Source of the DNA: Metallosphaera cuprina Ar-4
GTDB lineage: Archaea; Thermoproteota; Thermoprotei_A; Sulfolobales; Sulfolobaceae
Reading direction: 5' to 3'
Assembly: GCF_000204925.1 (NCBI RefSeq)
Contig: NC_015435.1
Span: 248,001-312,000, forward strand
Length of the DNA stretch: 64,000 bases
The notes under the pieces were generated by a model that made no database searches, was not told where the DNA came from, and worked only from the letters and a program-made list of their open reading frames with translations. Shown here in pieces: positions 20,866 to 29,888 of the stretch (position 1 is the stretch's first letter; each line of letters opens with the position of its first letter). The translations under genes were made by a program, and so were the position numbers.

Positions 20866-22071
20866 TCATATCACCTTTGGGTACCTCCTTGTCATACATC
20901 CCGTGCATAAGCTACGACTTGATATTGCCTTGAACAGACCATCCAAACTTAGCCAGTGAATGGAATCCGCTCCGAGAACCTTGGCTACCTCCGCCTCGCT
21001 CAGGTTAGCGGCAATTAGTTCCTTATCTTCCGGAACTTCAATACCGTAGGGACAATAGGATACTAATTTTGGGCTGCCTATTAGTACGTGAACCTCTTTG
21101 GCTCCTAAGCGTCTGAGACTCATGATCGTGTTCTTAATAGTCGTTCCGGTTACCATCGAATCGTCTATTAACACTATCTTTTTCCCCAAAACCGCGCTCT
21201 TAATTGGGTTTAGCTTAAGTTGGACGCCTATAACCTTCAGGAAGCTATCTGACGCCAACATGGTCCTTATAGGACTTCCGGTTCTCGTAAATCCTAAGTC
21301 GAATTGCAATCCTAGCTTCCTACTATATCCCACCGCGAAAGGTAGTGCGGTCTCTGGTACCCCTATTACGGAGTCGGCATTAATTGGCTTCTCCTCGGCT
21401 AACTGCTCCCCTATTTTTATCCTAGTCTCGTACACATCCCTCTCGTTTACGTAACTATCTATCCTTGCCTGATAGATGTACTCGATAGAGCAGTAGGCTC
21501 TTTTTGGCTCTTTAATCTGTTTCGACTTCACGTTAAGAGTTGAAATGGTTACCATTTCACCAGGAGCGATCTCCCTCCTGAAATCACCACCTATCACTGA
21601 CATGCCTACCGGTTCGGAAGCTATAATACCCATATCGAAACCGAACGCTCCTAGGCTAAGTGGTCTCACCCCTGTCTCGTCTCTGTAGCCTATTACTTCT
21701 CCGTCTTTAGTTAAGGCCACTAGTGAAAACGATCCCTTAGCCTCTTGTAGGGCTCTCTCTCTATCCTTTGTAAATTGCTTTAGAAACGTTTCTGAGTCCT
21801 TTAGTACACCGTCAATCACTAAGGCCACTTCTTCATTTAATATTGGGAAACCACCTCTCGTTCCGGCATATCCTATCGCAGCCCAACCCTTTAGGTTAAA
21901 CTCTAAGTCCTCCGGAGAGCTTCTGGAAGTTATTGACTCCATCTTCTCATTCAGTACTACTACGCCACTGTTTGTGTAACCTCTATGTTGAAGTCCTATC
22001 ATGGAATAGTACAAAAACTTTGATACGTCCCATACCTTATCGAAGGCCAAAATCCCTACTATTCCTGCCAT
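20866..22071 (-). CDS. PurF paralogue with a dead glutaminase site
   Basis: A 401-residue paralogue of amidophosphoribosyltransferase. The chain starts MAGIVGI, so the catalytic N-terminal cysteine of the Ntn glutaminase is an alanine. The other glutamine-site residues are lost too: the HRGQE loop reads HRGYTN, GHVRYST is GYAGTRG, SFNGT is VIDGV, and the STDTE aspartate is absent. The phosphoribosyltransferase domain keeps KKIVLIDDSMVTGTT (PRPP loop, residues 297-311) but not the flexible-loop pattern. Its only four cysteines (C194, C340, C389, C392) align with the 4Fe-4S ligands of PurF. It lies 5 bases after purF and abuts purD. It could be a regulatory or ammonia-dependent partner of PurF. 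It is an intact ORF, not a pseudogene. Confidence 0.85.
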   Translation of the reverse strand: MAGIVGILAFDKVWDVSKFLYYSMIGLQHRGYTNSGVVVLNEKMESITSRSSPEDLEFNLKGWAAIGYAGTRGGFPILNEEVALVIDGVLKDSETFLKQFTKDRERALQEAKGSFSLVALTKDGEVIGYRDETGVRPLSLGAFGFDMGIIASEPVGMSVIGGDFRREIAPGEMVTISTLNVKSKQIKEPKRAYCSIEYIYQARIDSYVNERDVYETRIKIGEQLAEEKPINADSVIGVPETALPFAVGYSRKLGLQFDLGFTRTGSPIRTMLASDSFLKVIGVQLKLNPIKSAVLGKKIVLIDDSMVTGTTIKNTIMSLRRLGAKEVHVLIGSPKLVSYCPYGIEVPEDKELIAANLSEAEVAKVLGADSIHWLSLDGLFKAISSRSLCTGCMTRRYPKVI

Positions 22072-22076
22072 TTACA

Positions 22077-23417
22077 TCACCTTGCGAAAACGCTCTCAAG
22101 ATTGGAGAGCACATATCTTCCCTTAAGCGGATAAGATCCTGCGAAACAGGCTTTACATAACGTTGTTCGTCCTATAGCTTCCTCCATTTCCTTCACAGTT
22201 AGGTACTCTAACGAATCCGCATCAATCTCCTTTGCTATCTTATCGACGTCACCTACGTTAGCTATTAGGTCCGACCTCCTTGGGAAATCTATTCCCATAT
22301 AACAAGGGTATTTTATCATTGGAGAACCTATTCTCACGTGAACCTCTCTAACCCCGTTATCCCTGAGAGAAGTTATTAGTCTCCTCATGGTGTTCCCCCG
22401 CACGATCGAATCGTCTATTAAAACCACTTTCTTTCCTTTAACCGCCCACTCAACTACACCGAATTTCTCTTTGAGGACCTCCTTCCTTCTCTCGTTGGAT
22501 GGCATTATGAACGACCTCTTTGACGAGATCGTCCTTACAAGAGCCTCCTCTAAGGGAATTCCGCTAGCTCTGGAGAACCCCAACGCTATCGGTCTGGATG
22601 AGTCAGGAACCGGTATTACGATCTCACCATTGGCCGGATGATATTTAGCTAAAACTTCGCCAAGCCTAATTCTAGAGGCGTAAACTGAAACGCCATCTAT
22701 TTCTGAATCGCTCCTAGAGAAATAAATGTACTCAAATGAGCACGTTGTTGGAGTTAAGTTCGAAATTCCTTCCCTGATTATTTCGTTCTCCCTCAATGTT
22801 ACTATTTCACCTGGACGAACATAGCTAATTACCTTCCCTCCCAACTGTTTAATTGCCGAGTCTTCCGAAGAGACTACCTTAGTCTCAGCTATCTCGCCTA
22901 TCACTAGCGGCCTGAATCCTCTCGGATCTCTCACCGCTATTATCTCGCCTTGTGATGAGAGAATGAGCAAGGAGAAGGCCCCATCAGCTACATCTATGAA
23001 GGACTTAACTGAGTCGACTAAACTGACACCTGATGAAATCCTTTCGGCCAGGAACTTGAGGATGAACTCGGTGTCAGTGGAATACCTCCCAAATAAGAAG
23101 TGATTTGTTATAGTACCGTTAAACGAAACGGAGATGTTCCCATTATCTAAAGGTTGTGCCTCCTCCAGAGTGACAGAGCCCGTAGTTGAATATCTTACGT
23201 GACCAATTGACAAGTTTGACTCCTCTATTTTAGAAGGATCTAACGCTTCTCCAACCAATCCCAATCCCTTTAAAGTAGTTATGAACCCACCTTTCCTCCA
23301 GGAGATGCCTGCAGATTCCTGCCCCCTGTGTTGAAGTAATTTTAAACCCTCAAACGTCAATCTAGTTGCTTCAGGTCCTACGGCTCCGAACACACCGCAG
23401 TGCTCCTTCATGACCAA
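22077..23417 (-). CDS. purF: Amidophosphoribosyltransferase
   Basis: The active PurF, 446 residues: the first committed step, PRPP plus glutamine to phosphoribosylamine. The nucleophile is C7 in EHCGVFGAVG, so a short propeptide must be removed. Glutamine-site residues are intact: HRGQESAG, GHVRYSTTG, SFNGTITN and YSTDTE. The phosphoribosyltransferase half has the flexible loop RSFIMPSNERR and the PRPP loop VVLIDDSIVRGNT. Four cysteines (C226, C372, C421, C424) match the 4Fe-4S ligands of the Bacillus-type enzyme. It overlaps purL by 10 bases and is followed after 5 bases by its degenerate paralogue. Confidence 0.95.
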   Translation of the reverse strand: MVMKEHCGVFGAVGPEATRLTFEGLKLLQHRGQESAGISWRKGGFITTLKGLGLVGEALDPSKIEESNLSIGHVRYSTTGSVTLEEAQPLDNGNISVSFNGTITNHFLFGRYSTDTEFILKFLAERISSGVSLVDSVKSFIDVADGAFSLLILSSQGEIIAVRDPRGFRPLVIGEIAETKVVSSEDSAIKQLGGKVISYVRPGEIVTLRENEIIREGISNLTPTTCSFEYIYFSRSDSEIDGVSVYASRIRLGEVLAKYHPANGEIVIPVPDSSRPIALGFSRASGIPLEEALVRTISSKRSFIMPSNERRKEVLKEKFGVVEWAVKGKKVVLIDDSIVRGNTMRRLITSLRDNGVREVHVRIGSPMIKYPCYMGIDFPRRSDLIANVGDVDKIAKEIDADSLEYLTVKEMEEAIGRTTLCKACFAGSYPLKGRYVLSNLESVFAR

Positions 23418-25519
23418 ACCACCTTCTCGAGATAAGAGAAGTAGTTGTCGATGATCCCGTCCATCTTGAATTCCTTATTGTCAATCCATAGGCTGGATCC
23501 CTTTTCGACCTTACCTACAATTGAGGCTTGAATTCCAAGCCTTCCCGATTGATACGTAAACCATTGCGGGTCGTCAGTTATAACTAAGAACCTTCCTCCG
23601 TTCTCAGAGAACATCTTCCCTATTAGGCTTGACGTCCCTATTATCGAAGAGGAGAAAATCTTGACAGAATATCCCTTCACGATTATTGGGAGTAGAGCCC
23701 CTGCTAACCCGCCTTTAGAAACGTCCTTATCCCATAAAACCTTGTCCTCACTTATACCTTTTAATATGAGCTTTGAGGCAAGCAGATCCTCCATTAACCT
23801 AGCCTTTGGCACCTCCCCCCAACTTCCGAATATCCTGCTAAATAAGGTTCCCCTAGTTTCGTCCCTAGTGTTCCCCAGGAGTACTAAAGTACCTTCTCTA
23901 ACCTCGTTTCGGACCACTTTGTCCTCTATGAGACCGGCCATCACAACTAATGGAGTGGGCTTTATAGGGTTCCCATCCTTATCCTCGTTGTGGAAGGAGA
24001 CCTTGCCTCCTACTATTGGAGTTGAGAAGAACCTAGAGGCCTCAGCTATCCCTCTGAGGGATTCTATAAAGTCCTGATAAACGTGAGGTTTTCTAGGATC
24101 TCCAAACTGAAGATGGTCCACTAGGGCTATCCCCCTTGCACCTACGGTTGACAAGTTCCTAAAGGACTCCGCGACTATCGATTTACCACACTCGTAGGGA
24201 TCTTCGGAGCAAAGGTCTTGATTAGCGTCAGCTTTTAAGGCTAGTAACCTTCCGTTTGGAAGCTCGAGCACTGCGCTATCAGCCTCACCTGGCTTCACTA
24301 AAGTTGACGTCCCAACCTCATAATCGTATTGAGAGTACACTATCTCCTTACTTACAAGATCAGGATGCGATAGTACCTTGTTGATAGCCTCCTCAATCGT
24401 CACATCCTTCGGAACGTTGTATCTCCTAGGAGCTCGTTCAGATGGCATCAGATTTAATGGAGGTGACAATAGAAGTTCTGACGGGAGGTCAGCCACCGTC
24501 TTTCCGTTGTATAGAAACTTAACTCTTCTGTCGGGAGTTATTTCGCCTATGTCCTCACAAGGATAGTTGAATTCTTTAAACTTGGAGCAAACCTTTTCTA
24601 CATTCTCCGGTTTCACCGCAAAGAGCATCCTCTCCTGCGTCTCCGAAATTATAATTTCTTCAGGCAGTAGTTCCTTAACTCTCAGTGGGACCTTCTCTAG
24701 ATTCACAATCGCTCCCAAGCCGTTTGCCATCTCTGTAACCGCGACCGCTAGACCTCCCCCTCCTAAGTCCTTGATCGCGTCTACGTACTTTATGACCTCA
24801 AGGGTGGAGTCGATCACAATTTTACCAGCAAACGGGTCCGCAATCTGAACGGCACCGATTTCATCATTACCGCTTAGTTTTCTCGATGCGAACGAAGCTC
24901 CTCCAAGGCCATCTAAGCCCGTGAAACCCGTTAGGACCAACCTCAGACCGGGCTCTTTCACCACACTGGGCACTATTGACCCCTTATCTACAATTCCTAC
25001 ACAGGCTACGTCAACTAAAGGATTATCGTTATAAGTGCTGTCAAACGATAACTCTCCCCCAACTACGGGAACCCCAACACTGTTTCCGTAAAATCCTATC
25101 CCCGCTATTATGTTCCTTAGTAACCACTTCCCTTTCTCATTTAACTCACCAACCCTTATCATGTCCAGGAGAGCTATAGGCATAGCTCCCTTGCTTATTA
25201 TATCTCGTAATATTCCTCCAACTCCTGTCGCGGCCCCGTTGAAAGGATCCACAGCCGACGGATGGTTATGACTCTCAACTTTAAGGACAAGAGCCAATCC
25301 ATCTCCTATATCTACTGCACCAGCGTCCTGCCAATCTTCGACGCTCATTACGACGTTGGGTCCCTCACTGGGTAAACTTCTCAGGAACACCTTGGAGCTC
25401 TTGTAAGAGCAGTGTTCTGACCACAGGACATCTAGCATTCTCCACTCAGCTTCGTTAGGCTCTCTTTGAAGGACTTTCCTAGCCACTTCCATTTCTCTTT
25501 CTGAAAGAGTTAGGATCAT
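23408..25519 (-). CDS. purL: Phosphoribosylformylglycinamidine synthase subunit PurL
   Basis: A 703-residue small-type PurL, the ATP-using synthetase subunit that works with PurQ and PurS to turn FGAR into FGAM. Clear motifs are MLDVLWSEHCSYKSSK, VLKVESHNHPSAVDPFNGAATG, the VGGEL and SFDSTYN region, and the repeated second-half lobe with DANQDLCSEDPYECGKS and SVVGG-like FSTPIVGGKVSFHNE. The four-base ATGA-type overlap with purQ and the 10-base overlap with purF indicate coupling in the operon. Confidence 0.96.
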   Translation of the reverse strand: MILTLSEREMEVARKVLQREPNEAEWRMLDVLWSEHCSYKSSKVFLRSLPSEGPNVVMSVEDWQDAGAVDIGDGLALVLKVESHNHPSAVDPFNGAATGVGGILRDIISKGAMPIALLDMIRVGELNEKGKWLLRNIIAGIGFYGNSVGVPVVGGELSFDSTYNDNPLVDVACVGIVDKGSIVPSVVKEPGLRLVLTGFTGLDGLGGASFASRKLSGNDEIGAVQIADPFAGKIVIDSTLEVIKYVDAIKDLGGGGLAVAVTEMANGLGAIVNLEKVPLRVKELLPEEIIISETQERMLFAVKPENVEKVCSKFKEFNYPCEDIGEITPDRRVKFLYNGKTVADLPSELLLSPPLNLMPSERAPRRYNVPKDVTIEEAINKVLSHPDLVSKEIVYSQYDYEVGTSTLVKPGEADSAVLELPNGRLLALKADANQDLCSEDPYECGKSIVAESFRNLSTVGARGIALVDHLQFGDPRKPHVYQDFIESLRGIAEASRFFSTPIVGGKVSFHNEDKDGNPIKPTPLVVMAGLIEDKVVRNEVREGTLVLLGNTRDETRGTLFSRIFGSWGEVPKARLMEDLLASKLILKGISEDKVLWDKDVSKGGLAGALLPIIVKGYSVKIFSSSIIGTSSLIGKMFSENGGRFLVITDDPQWFTYQSGRLGIQASIVGKVEKGSSLWIDNKEFKMDGIIDNYFSYLEKVVWS

Positions 25520-26193
25520 CCGCCGAACACCTTTAGTATATGTAACCCATCAGAAGATCCGTTGGGTGAGATGGAGCGAAAGGAGGCTCTCTCTGGATGA
25601 GGCATCAGCCCTAGAACGTTCTCACCTTCGTTTGTTATCCCGGCTATGTTCATTAGTGAACCGTTAGGATTAGCTTCAGACGTAGGTACACCCCTTTCAT
25701 CAGCGTATTGTAGTACAGCTATCTCAGATGCGCTTTCCTCATCATCCAAGAAGTATCGACCCTCAGCATGTGCTATAGGCATGAACAGGACGTCCTTGCT
25801 TTCCTTGGTGAAAGGAGTGTCCTTCCTCTTAACCCTCAACCAAACCCATTTCGTAACGAACCTAAGGTTCAGGTTGGGTAGTAGGGCGCCCTTTAAGATA
25901 CCTGCTTCAACAAGTATTTGAAAGCCATTACATATTCCTAGTACAAGCTTACCCTCGTTGGCCATCTCTTTCACACCCTTTATCGCTTCACTGTTAGCCG
26001 CAATAGAACCCGCCCTGAGGTAATCCCCGAAGCTGAACCCTCCTGGTAGCACAACTCCTTGATAATGATCTGGATCGAACTTATTGAAAAGAACTATCTC
26101 CGCGTCTGCCTTAACCAGCTTCAGAGCCTTCAGGACGTCCATCTCACACGTAGTTCCAGGAAACTTAATTATTGCCGTCCTCAATTTTCTCAC
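25516..26193 (-). CDS. purQ: Phosphoribosylformylglycinamidine synthase subunit PurQ (glutaminase)
   Basis: A 225-residue class I glutamine amidotransferase. [14 protein letters not shown] at the start, LPGGFSFGDYLRAG, the nucleophile in GICNGFQILVEAG (cysteine in GIC), and the catalytic pair GLMPHPERAS at the end are intact. It passes ammonia to PurL. The first codons overlap purS by 29 bases, an unusually long same-strand overlap for this operon, but the N terminus [13 protein letters not shown] matches the family, so I keep this start. Confidence 0.95.
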   Translation of the reverse strand: MRKLRTAIIKFPGTTCEMDVLKALKLVKADAEIVLFNKFDPDHYQGVVLPGGFSFGDYLRAGSIAANSEAIKGVKEMANEGKLVLGICNGFQILVEAGILKGALLPNLNLRFVTKWVWLRVKRKDTPFTKESKDVLFMPIAHAEGRYFLDDEESASEIAVLQYADERGVPTSEANPNGSLMNIAGITNEGENVLGLMPHPERASFRSISPNGSSDGLHILKVFGG

Positions 26194-26434
26194 TCCTTAC
26201 TATAACTTTATGAACTATCGGGTTGTACAACCTCTTCTCTTCAGCCAGTCTAGTCACGAACTTCTCGGCCTCCTCCCTTGAGGACGAATTGACCTTTATG
26301 ACAATGACTTTTCCGACTCTAACATCCGCTACCTTATCCTTCCCCACTTCATCAACTACGTACCTTTTTAGGGTCTCCCCTTCCGGATCTCTAACTCCGT
26401 CCTTATTTATAATTATTAGCTCGACCTTAATCAT
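26165..26434 (-). CDS. purS: Phosphoribosylformylglycinamidine synthase subunit PurS
   Basis: An 89-residue PurS, the small bridging subunit needed to assemble PurL and PurQ. Hallmarks are [22 protein letters not shown] at the N terminus, [11 protein letters not shown] in the middle and the closing [12 protein letters not shown]. It overlaps purC by 4 bases and purQ by 29 bases. Together with the short-form PurL this shows the archaeal/Gram-positive three-subunit type. Confidence 0.93.
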   Translation of the reverse strand: MIKVELIIINKDGVRDPEGETLKRYVVDEVGKDKVADVRVGKVIVIKVNSSSREEAEKFVTRLAEEKRLYNPIVHKVIVRSEKIEDGNN

Positions 26435-27135
26435 ACCACATTCCTCAACCTACCTAGGAACTCCTCATAGGCCGACTTAACGTGTTCCAACGGATAGCCT
26501 CTCCTATAGAGGTCCTTATCTAGGATCCTCTGAGTCTGCGGTTCCCTCACTCTCATAGCGTCTAAGGTAATCTCGTCCCCAACGAGTAGCTTGTTTCCTA
26601 ACCTACCGAACTCTAGTTTGAAATCGTATAGCACGAGATTAAGCCTTTCAACTACTTTGGTTAACACAGCGTTTACCCTCTGAACTATACCCTCTATGTA
26701 TCTAGCCTCCTCCTCGTTCATTAGCTTCAAGTATCTCATGTGATGATAATTCAATAAGGGATCGTGCCTAGCGTCGTCCTTGAGGAAAAACTCCACTATA
26801 GGCGGGTCAAAAATCTCTCCCTCCTTAATTGGAAGCCTCTTCACTATGCTTCCCGTAGCGTAATTTCTCAGTACCACTTCAACAGGTATCATGTTAAGCC
26901 TCTTAGCTATCATGGTCCTTTCGTCTTTCATTCCTACATAATGGGTTTCTATTCCCTCACGTTCAAGTAATCTAAAGAGGAGGGCTGAGGTTTGAGCGTT
27001 TAGCACACCCTTGCCATCTATTATGTCAGCCTTAGCTCCGTCACCAGCTGTTACGTAATCTTTGAACCTAAGAAGGACGTGATCGTTGTCCAGGAGAAAA
27101 ACCTCCTTCGTTTTCCCCTCGGAAATTTTCTCCAT
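26431..27135 (-). CDS. purC: SAICAR synthetase
   Basis: A 234-residue ATP-dependent ligase joining CAIR and aspartate. It begins [16 protein letters not shown], followed by [35 protein letters not shown] and [10 protein letters not shown] with [13 protein letters not shown], all family signatures. The first candidate ATG is 27141. A TATA-like TTTTTAAG (minus strand, 27156-27163) is centred about 25 bases before the ATG at 27135, so I take 27135 as the leaderless start. It is the first gene of purC-S-Q-L-F-F'-D-M. Confidence 0.95.
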   Translation of the reverse strand: MEKISEGKTKEVFLLDNDHVLLRFKDYVTAGDGAKADIIDGKGVLNAQTSALLFRLLEREGIETHYVGMKDERTMIAKRLNMIPVEVVLRNYATGSIVKRLPIKEGEIFDPPIVEFFLKDDARHDPLLNYHHMRYLKLMNEEEARYIEGIVQRVNAVLTKVVERLNLVLYDFKLEFGRLGNKLLVGDEITLDAMRVREPQTQRILDKDLYRRGYPLEHVKSAYEEFLGRLRNVV

Positions 27136-27186
27136 AACCAACTTTACATAGCCAGCTTAAAAATTCGTCTACTAATAGCACATATA

Positions 27187-27204
27187 TTTACTTGTCAAAG
27201 TAAA
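27187..27204. promoter_or_regulatory. Palindrome between purC and the divergent tRNA-binding gene
   Basis: TTTACTTGTCAAAGTAAA: perfect 7-base arms around GTCA. It lies about 24 bases upstream of the purC TATA-like box on one side and about 7 bases before a TATA-like CATTAAAC (27211-27218) for the plus-strand gene on the other. That is where a dimeric regulator of the purine operon would bind. Function is inferred. Confidence 0.5.
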
Positions 27205-27241
27205 CTAAGACATTAAACTTCGTGGCCGTTGCTACCCTATC

Positions 27242-27580
27242 ATGGAAATTACCATAGAAGATTTTCAAAAGGTTGAAATGAAGGTAGGTCTTGTTATAGA
27301 GGCTGAGAGGATAGAGGGGACCAGATTGCTTAAACTAAAGATAGACCTGGGCAGCGAAATGAGACAGATAATATCTGGTATAGCTGAGTATTATAAACCT
27401 GAACAGCTTCTAAATAAGAAGGTAATAGTTCTGGCCAATTTAAAACCAAGAGTCATTAGAGGATACGAAAGTCAAGGAATGATACTGGCCGCAGGTTGCA
27501 AGGAAGATGAGGAGAGAGGAGTTAGACCTGTCCTACTTACTCCTGATGGAGATGTCCCACAAGGTACTAAGATATGTTAA
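27242..27580 (+). CDS. tRNA-binding domain protein (MetRS beta-like OB fold)
   Basis: A 112-residue OB-fold tRNA_bind protein, like the C-terminal domain of methionyl-tRNA synthetase or stand-alone CsaA/Trbp proteins. Key stretches are FQKVEMKVGLVIEAERIEG, LLKLKIDLG, RQIISGIAEYYKPEQL, VIVLANLKPRVIRGYESQGMILAA. In archaea such free-standing domains bind tRNA and may assist MetRS. It overlaps the NOG1-type GTPase gene by 7 bases, forming a small RNA-related operon with it and queE. Confidence 0.88.
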   Translation: MEITIEDFQKVEMKVGLVIEAERIEGTRLLKLKIDLGSEMRQIISGIAEYYKPEQLLNKKVIVLANLKPRVIRGYESQGMILAAGCKEDEERGVRPVLLTPDGDVPQGTKIC

Positions 27581-28569
27581 ATCCTTTTGAGAGACTAAGA
27601 GTGCCTCCTAAGGTTGAGGACTTCATAGAGATCCAAGCTAGGAGACTAAGCTCAATTGGTGGCAAAACCGTAAAGGAAAGGGAGATAAGGAGATTGAAAA
27701 ATTATAGAGATGGCTTAAACGCTTATCTAACGTTCGTGAGATCTTTCCCTAAGGTGGATGATTTACACCCCTTCTACAGAACGTCATTGGAGATAGAGTC
27801 CGGTTCTCTGGACAGGGTGAAAGTTTGCTTATCCGAGATTAAAAAGAACGCAGAGCTCGCTAGGAGGATCCTCCAACAGTACGAAGACTTGATTAGAAGA
27901 AACGATGAGATGGAAGCAAACAAGTTAATGAGATCCGGATTTGGTAGAGCTTCATCGATACTCAGGAGATCAGAGAATTGTTTATCTTGGCTGATTCAGG
28001 TGGTAAAGAAGCTCTCTATGGAGAGGGCGATAGATCCATATATGCCTACGGTAATAGTTTCCGGTCCCCCTAACGTAGGTAAGTCGACTCTGGTCTCAGC
28101 TATATCCTCTGCTAAACCAGAGGTAGCTAGCTACCCATTCACCACGAAGGAGATCCATGTTGGTCATATGGACTGTGGGATTAAGGTACAGGTCATCGAT
28201 ACTCCAGGTATTCTTGACAGACCCGACTATAAAAGGAACGTAATAGAGAGGAGAGCCGTCAATGCCTTAAAGAACCTACAGGGACTCATAATTTTCCTTT
28301 TTGACGTTTCTAAATCTGCTAATTATGACCCCGAGGAACAGTTAAAAATCTTTAACGATGTAAAGACATTAGGTAAGCCGATTGTAGTTGTGTTCAATAA
28401 GATTGACGACGTGGACAATGAAATAAGAGGCGAGATAATTTCTAAGATTAATGATAGGCCGCTTGAGATCAGCTCTGAGAAAAGGATTGGACTGAATCTT
28501 ATAAGGAGAGAGATTTTTAAGTGGTTAAAGTCAATCTCTCAAGATCCTAGTGCGGTATTGGATTGTTGA
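27574..28569 (+). CDS. NOG1/Obg-type GTPase
   Basis: A 331-residue TRAFAC GTPase of the NOG1 group, which acts in large ribosomal subunit assembly in eukaryotes and is conserved in archaea. An N-terminal helical domain (residues 1-155) includes NPFERLRVPPKVEDFIE and FGRASSILRRSENCLSWL. It is followed by the G domain: G1 GPPNVGKST, G2 region SYPFTTKEIHVG, G3 DTPG and G4 NKID. It overlaps queE by 20 bases. Confidence 0.9.
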   Translation: MLNPFERLRVPPKVEDFIEIQARRLSSIGGKTVKEREIRRLKNYRDGLNAYLTFVRSFPKVDDLHPFYRTSLEIESGSLDRVKVCLSEIKKNAELARRILQQYEDLIRRNDEMEANKLMRSGFGRASSILRRSENCLSWLIQVVKKLSMERAIDPYMPTVIVSGPPNVGKSTLVSAISSAKPEVASYPFTTKEIHVGHMDCGIKVQVIDTPGILDRPDYKRNVIERRAVNALKNLQGLIIFLFDVSKSANYDPEEQLKIFNDVKTLGKPIVVVFNKIDDVDNEIRGEIISKINDRPLEISSEKRIGLNLIRREIFKWLKSISQDPSAVLDC

Positions 28570-29182
28570 AATCTTCACTTCAATTCAAGGAGAGGGAACC
28601 CTGATAGGGAGACCCTCAAATTTCGTTAGGTTAGCTGGATGTAACTTACGTTGTGTATGGTGCGACACTAAGAACTCCTGGATGAGGGAAGATGGAGAAC
28701 CTATGGAGATTGAAGATATCCTAAGTAAGTTGAGTACGTCCGTGAAATGGACTACAATAACTGGTGGGGAACCTCTACTTCAAGATATATTACCTCTTGC
28801 AGTTTCCTTGAAGAACAAAGGGTTTAGAGTTGCTATAGAGACCAACGGTACGCTAAAGCCAAAACCTGAACTGAGAAAAGTGGTTGACATCTTCTCCGTG
28901 TCCCCTAAGCTGCTCAACTCTGGACACAGGCTTAAGTATGATTTCTCTGACGATTGGGCAACATACTACAAGTTCGTTATTGTAAACGCTAAAGAGGATC
29001 TTAAAGAGGTTAAGGATTTCGTGGATAGACAACACATAGACCCTGAGAAGGTTATAGTTCAACCTGATGGAAACAGGCTAGACTACGTTTACGCGTTAAG
29101 GGAACTTTCTGACGCTGTTATGGAGCTCGGTTTGCCCTTCAGGGTCCTTCCTCAGCTCCACAGGATCATCTCTTATAGATGA
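28550..29182 (+). CDS. queE: 7-carboxy-7-deazaguanine synthase QueE
   Basis: A 210-residue radical SAM enzyme that contracts the ring of carboxytetrahydropterin, making the precursor of preQ0 and hence archaeosine in tRNA. FTSIQGEGTLIGRPSNFVRL and the radical SAM triad CNLRCVWCDTKNSW are intact, with TITGGEPLLQ and ETNGTL typical of QueE. The start is GTG 28550, inside the 3' end of the GTPase gene (20-base overlap). Its last 87 bases overlap taw3 on the other strand. Confidence 0.93.
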   Translation: MRYWIVEIFTSIQGEGTLIGRPSNFVRLAGCNLRCVWCDTKNSWMREDGEPMEIEDILSKLSTSVKWTTITGGEPLLQDILPLAVSLKNKGFRVAIETNGTLKPKPELRKVVDIFSVSPKLLNSGHRLKYDFSDDWATYYKFVIVNAKEDLKEVKDFVDRQHIDPEKVIVQPDGNRLDYVYALRELSDAVMELGLPFRVLPQLHRIISYR

Positions 29183-29755
29183 TATGACGTCTCTGAGCAG
29201 GTTCTTCTTTTCTTTACCGCGTTTCAAAACTTCATTGGCCACCGTGGCAATCCTTTCAAGATCGTCCGGACTAGCGCTGGCAGAGAGGAGGTGAGCCATC
29301 CTGATACCTGTCCTTAACTCAACTAGTATTCCCTTTACGTTTTCTGCGAGTATCCCACTGTGTTTGAAACCAGCCTCTCTAGCTACTCTAATTATGATCC
29401 AAGCTTCCTCGTAATCCATCGTATAGACGTGAAGTATGGGGCCTTGCACTATTAACCAAAGCCTTCTAACTCCTCCTCTAGATACAATCCTTGACAACTC
29501 CTCTGTGGATAAGTTAAAATGGTTTTTGTAAATCACAGTAGAATCTTTTCTACTCCATGGATACACAGAATCAACTATAGTTATCCTCCCGCTACAGCTA
29601 CTATAAGTAAATGCCTTCTCTCTGTTCATGAAAACTGAGAGGAGGTCCCATATATCTGGATCAAGATAACCTATCTCTTTGTCTCTCAATAGCCTAGCTA
29701 TAGCTTCCTCCTTATACTTTCGCCACTCACTACTTCTCTTAACCATTTCTCTCAC
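29096..29755 (-). CDS. taw3: Taw3/TYW3 tRNA wybutosine-derivative N4-methyltransferase
   Basis: A 219-residue TYW3-family protein that methylates the modified guanosine at position 37 of tRNA-Phe in the wyosine pathway. Signature stretches are REKAFTYSSCSGRITIVDS, VYPWSRKDS, LWLIVQGPILHVYTMDYEEA, AGFKHSGI and the VELRTGIRMAHLLS end of the core. A crystal structure of the S. solfataricus family member exists, to my memory. The stop lies inside queE, giving an 87-base convergent overlap; the last 29 codons are beyond the conserved core. Confidence 0.9.
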   Translation of the reverse strand: MREMVKRSSEWRKYKEEAIARLLRDKEIGYLDPDIWDLLSVFMNREKAFTYSSCSGRITIVDSVYPWSRKDSTVIYKNHFNLSTEELSRIVSRGGVRRLWLIVQGPILHVYTMDYEEAWIIIRVAREAGFKHSGILAENVKGILVELRTGIRMAHLLSASASPDDLERIATVANEVLKRGKEKKNLLRDVISSIRDDPVELRKDPEGQTELHNSVRKFP

Positions 29756-29888
29756 CTAAACGTTTTTGACACTTTTAGTTCCTAATCTTAAATTCTCGCT
29801 ATCATAACGACTTGATCGAGGTAGGATCGTGAAGCGTTCAATTAGAGGTCCATTGAATCTTTTTTAAGGAAAGATCCAACTTTGATCA

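Noticed and set aside
20866-22071. The second PurF as a pseudogene
   Set aside because: The frame is intact over 401 codons, it is tightly packed in the operon, and the iron-sulfur cysteines and PRPP loop are preserved.
23661-24077. 138-codon ORF on the plus strand inside purL
   Set aside because: It is antisense to the conserved PurL sequence and has no recognisable domain; low stop density on this strand explains it.
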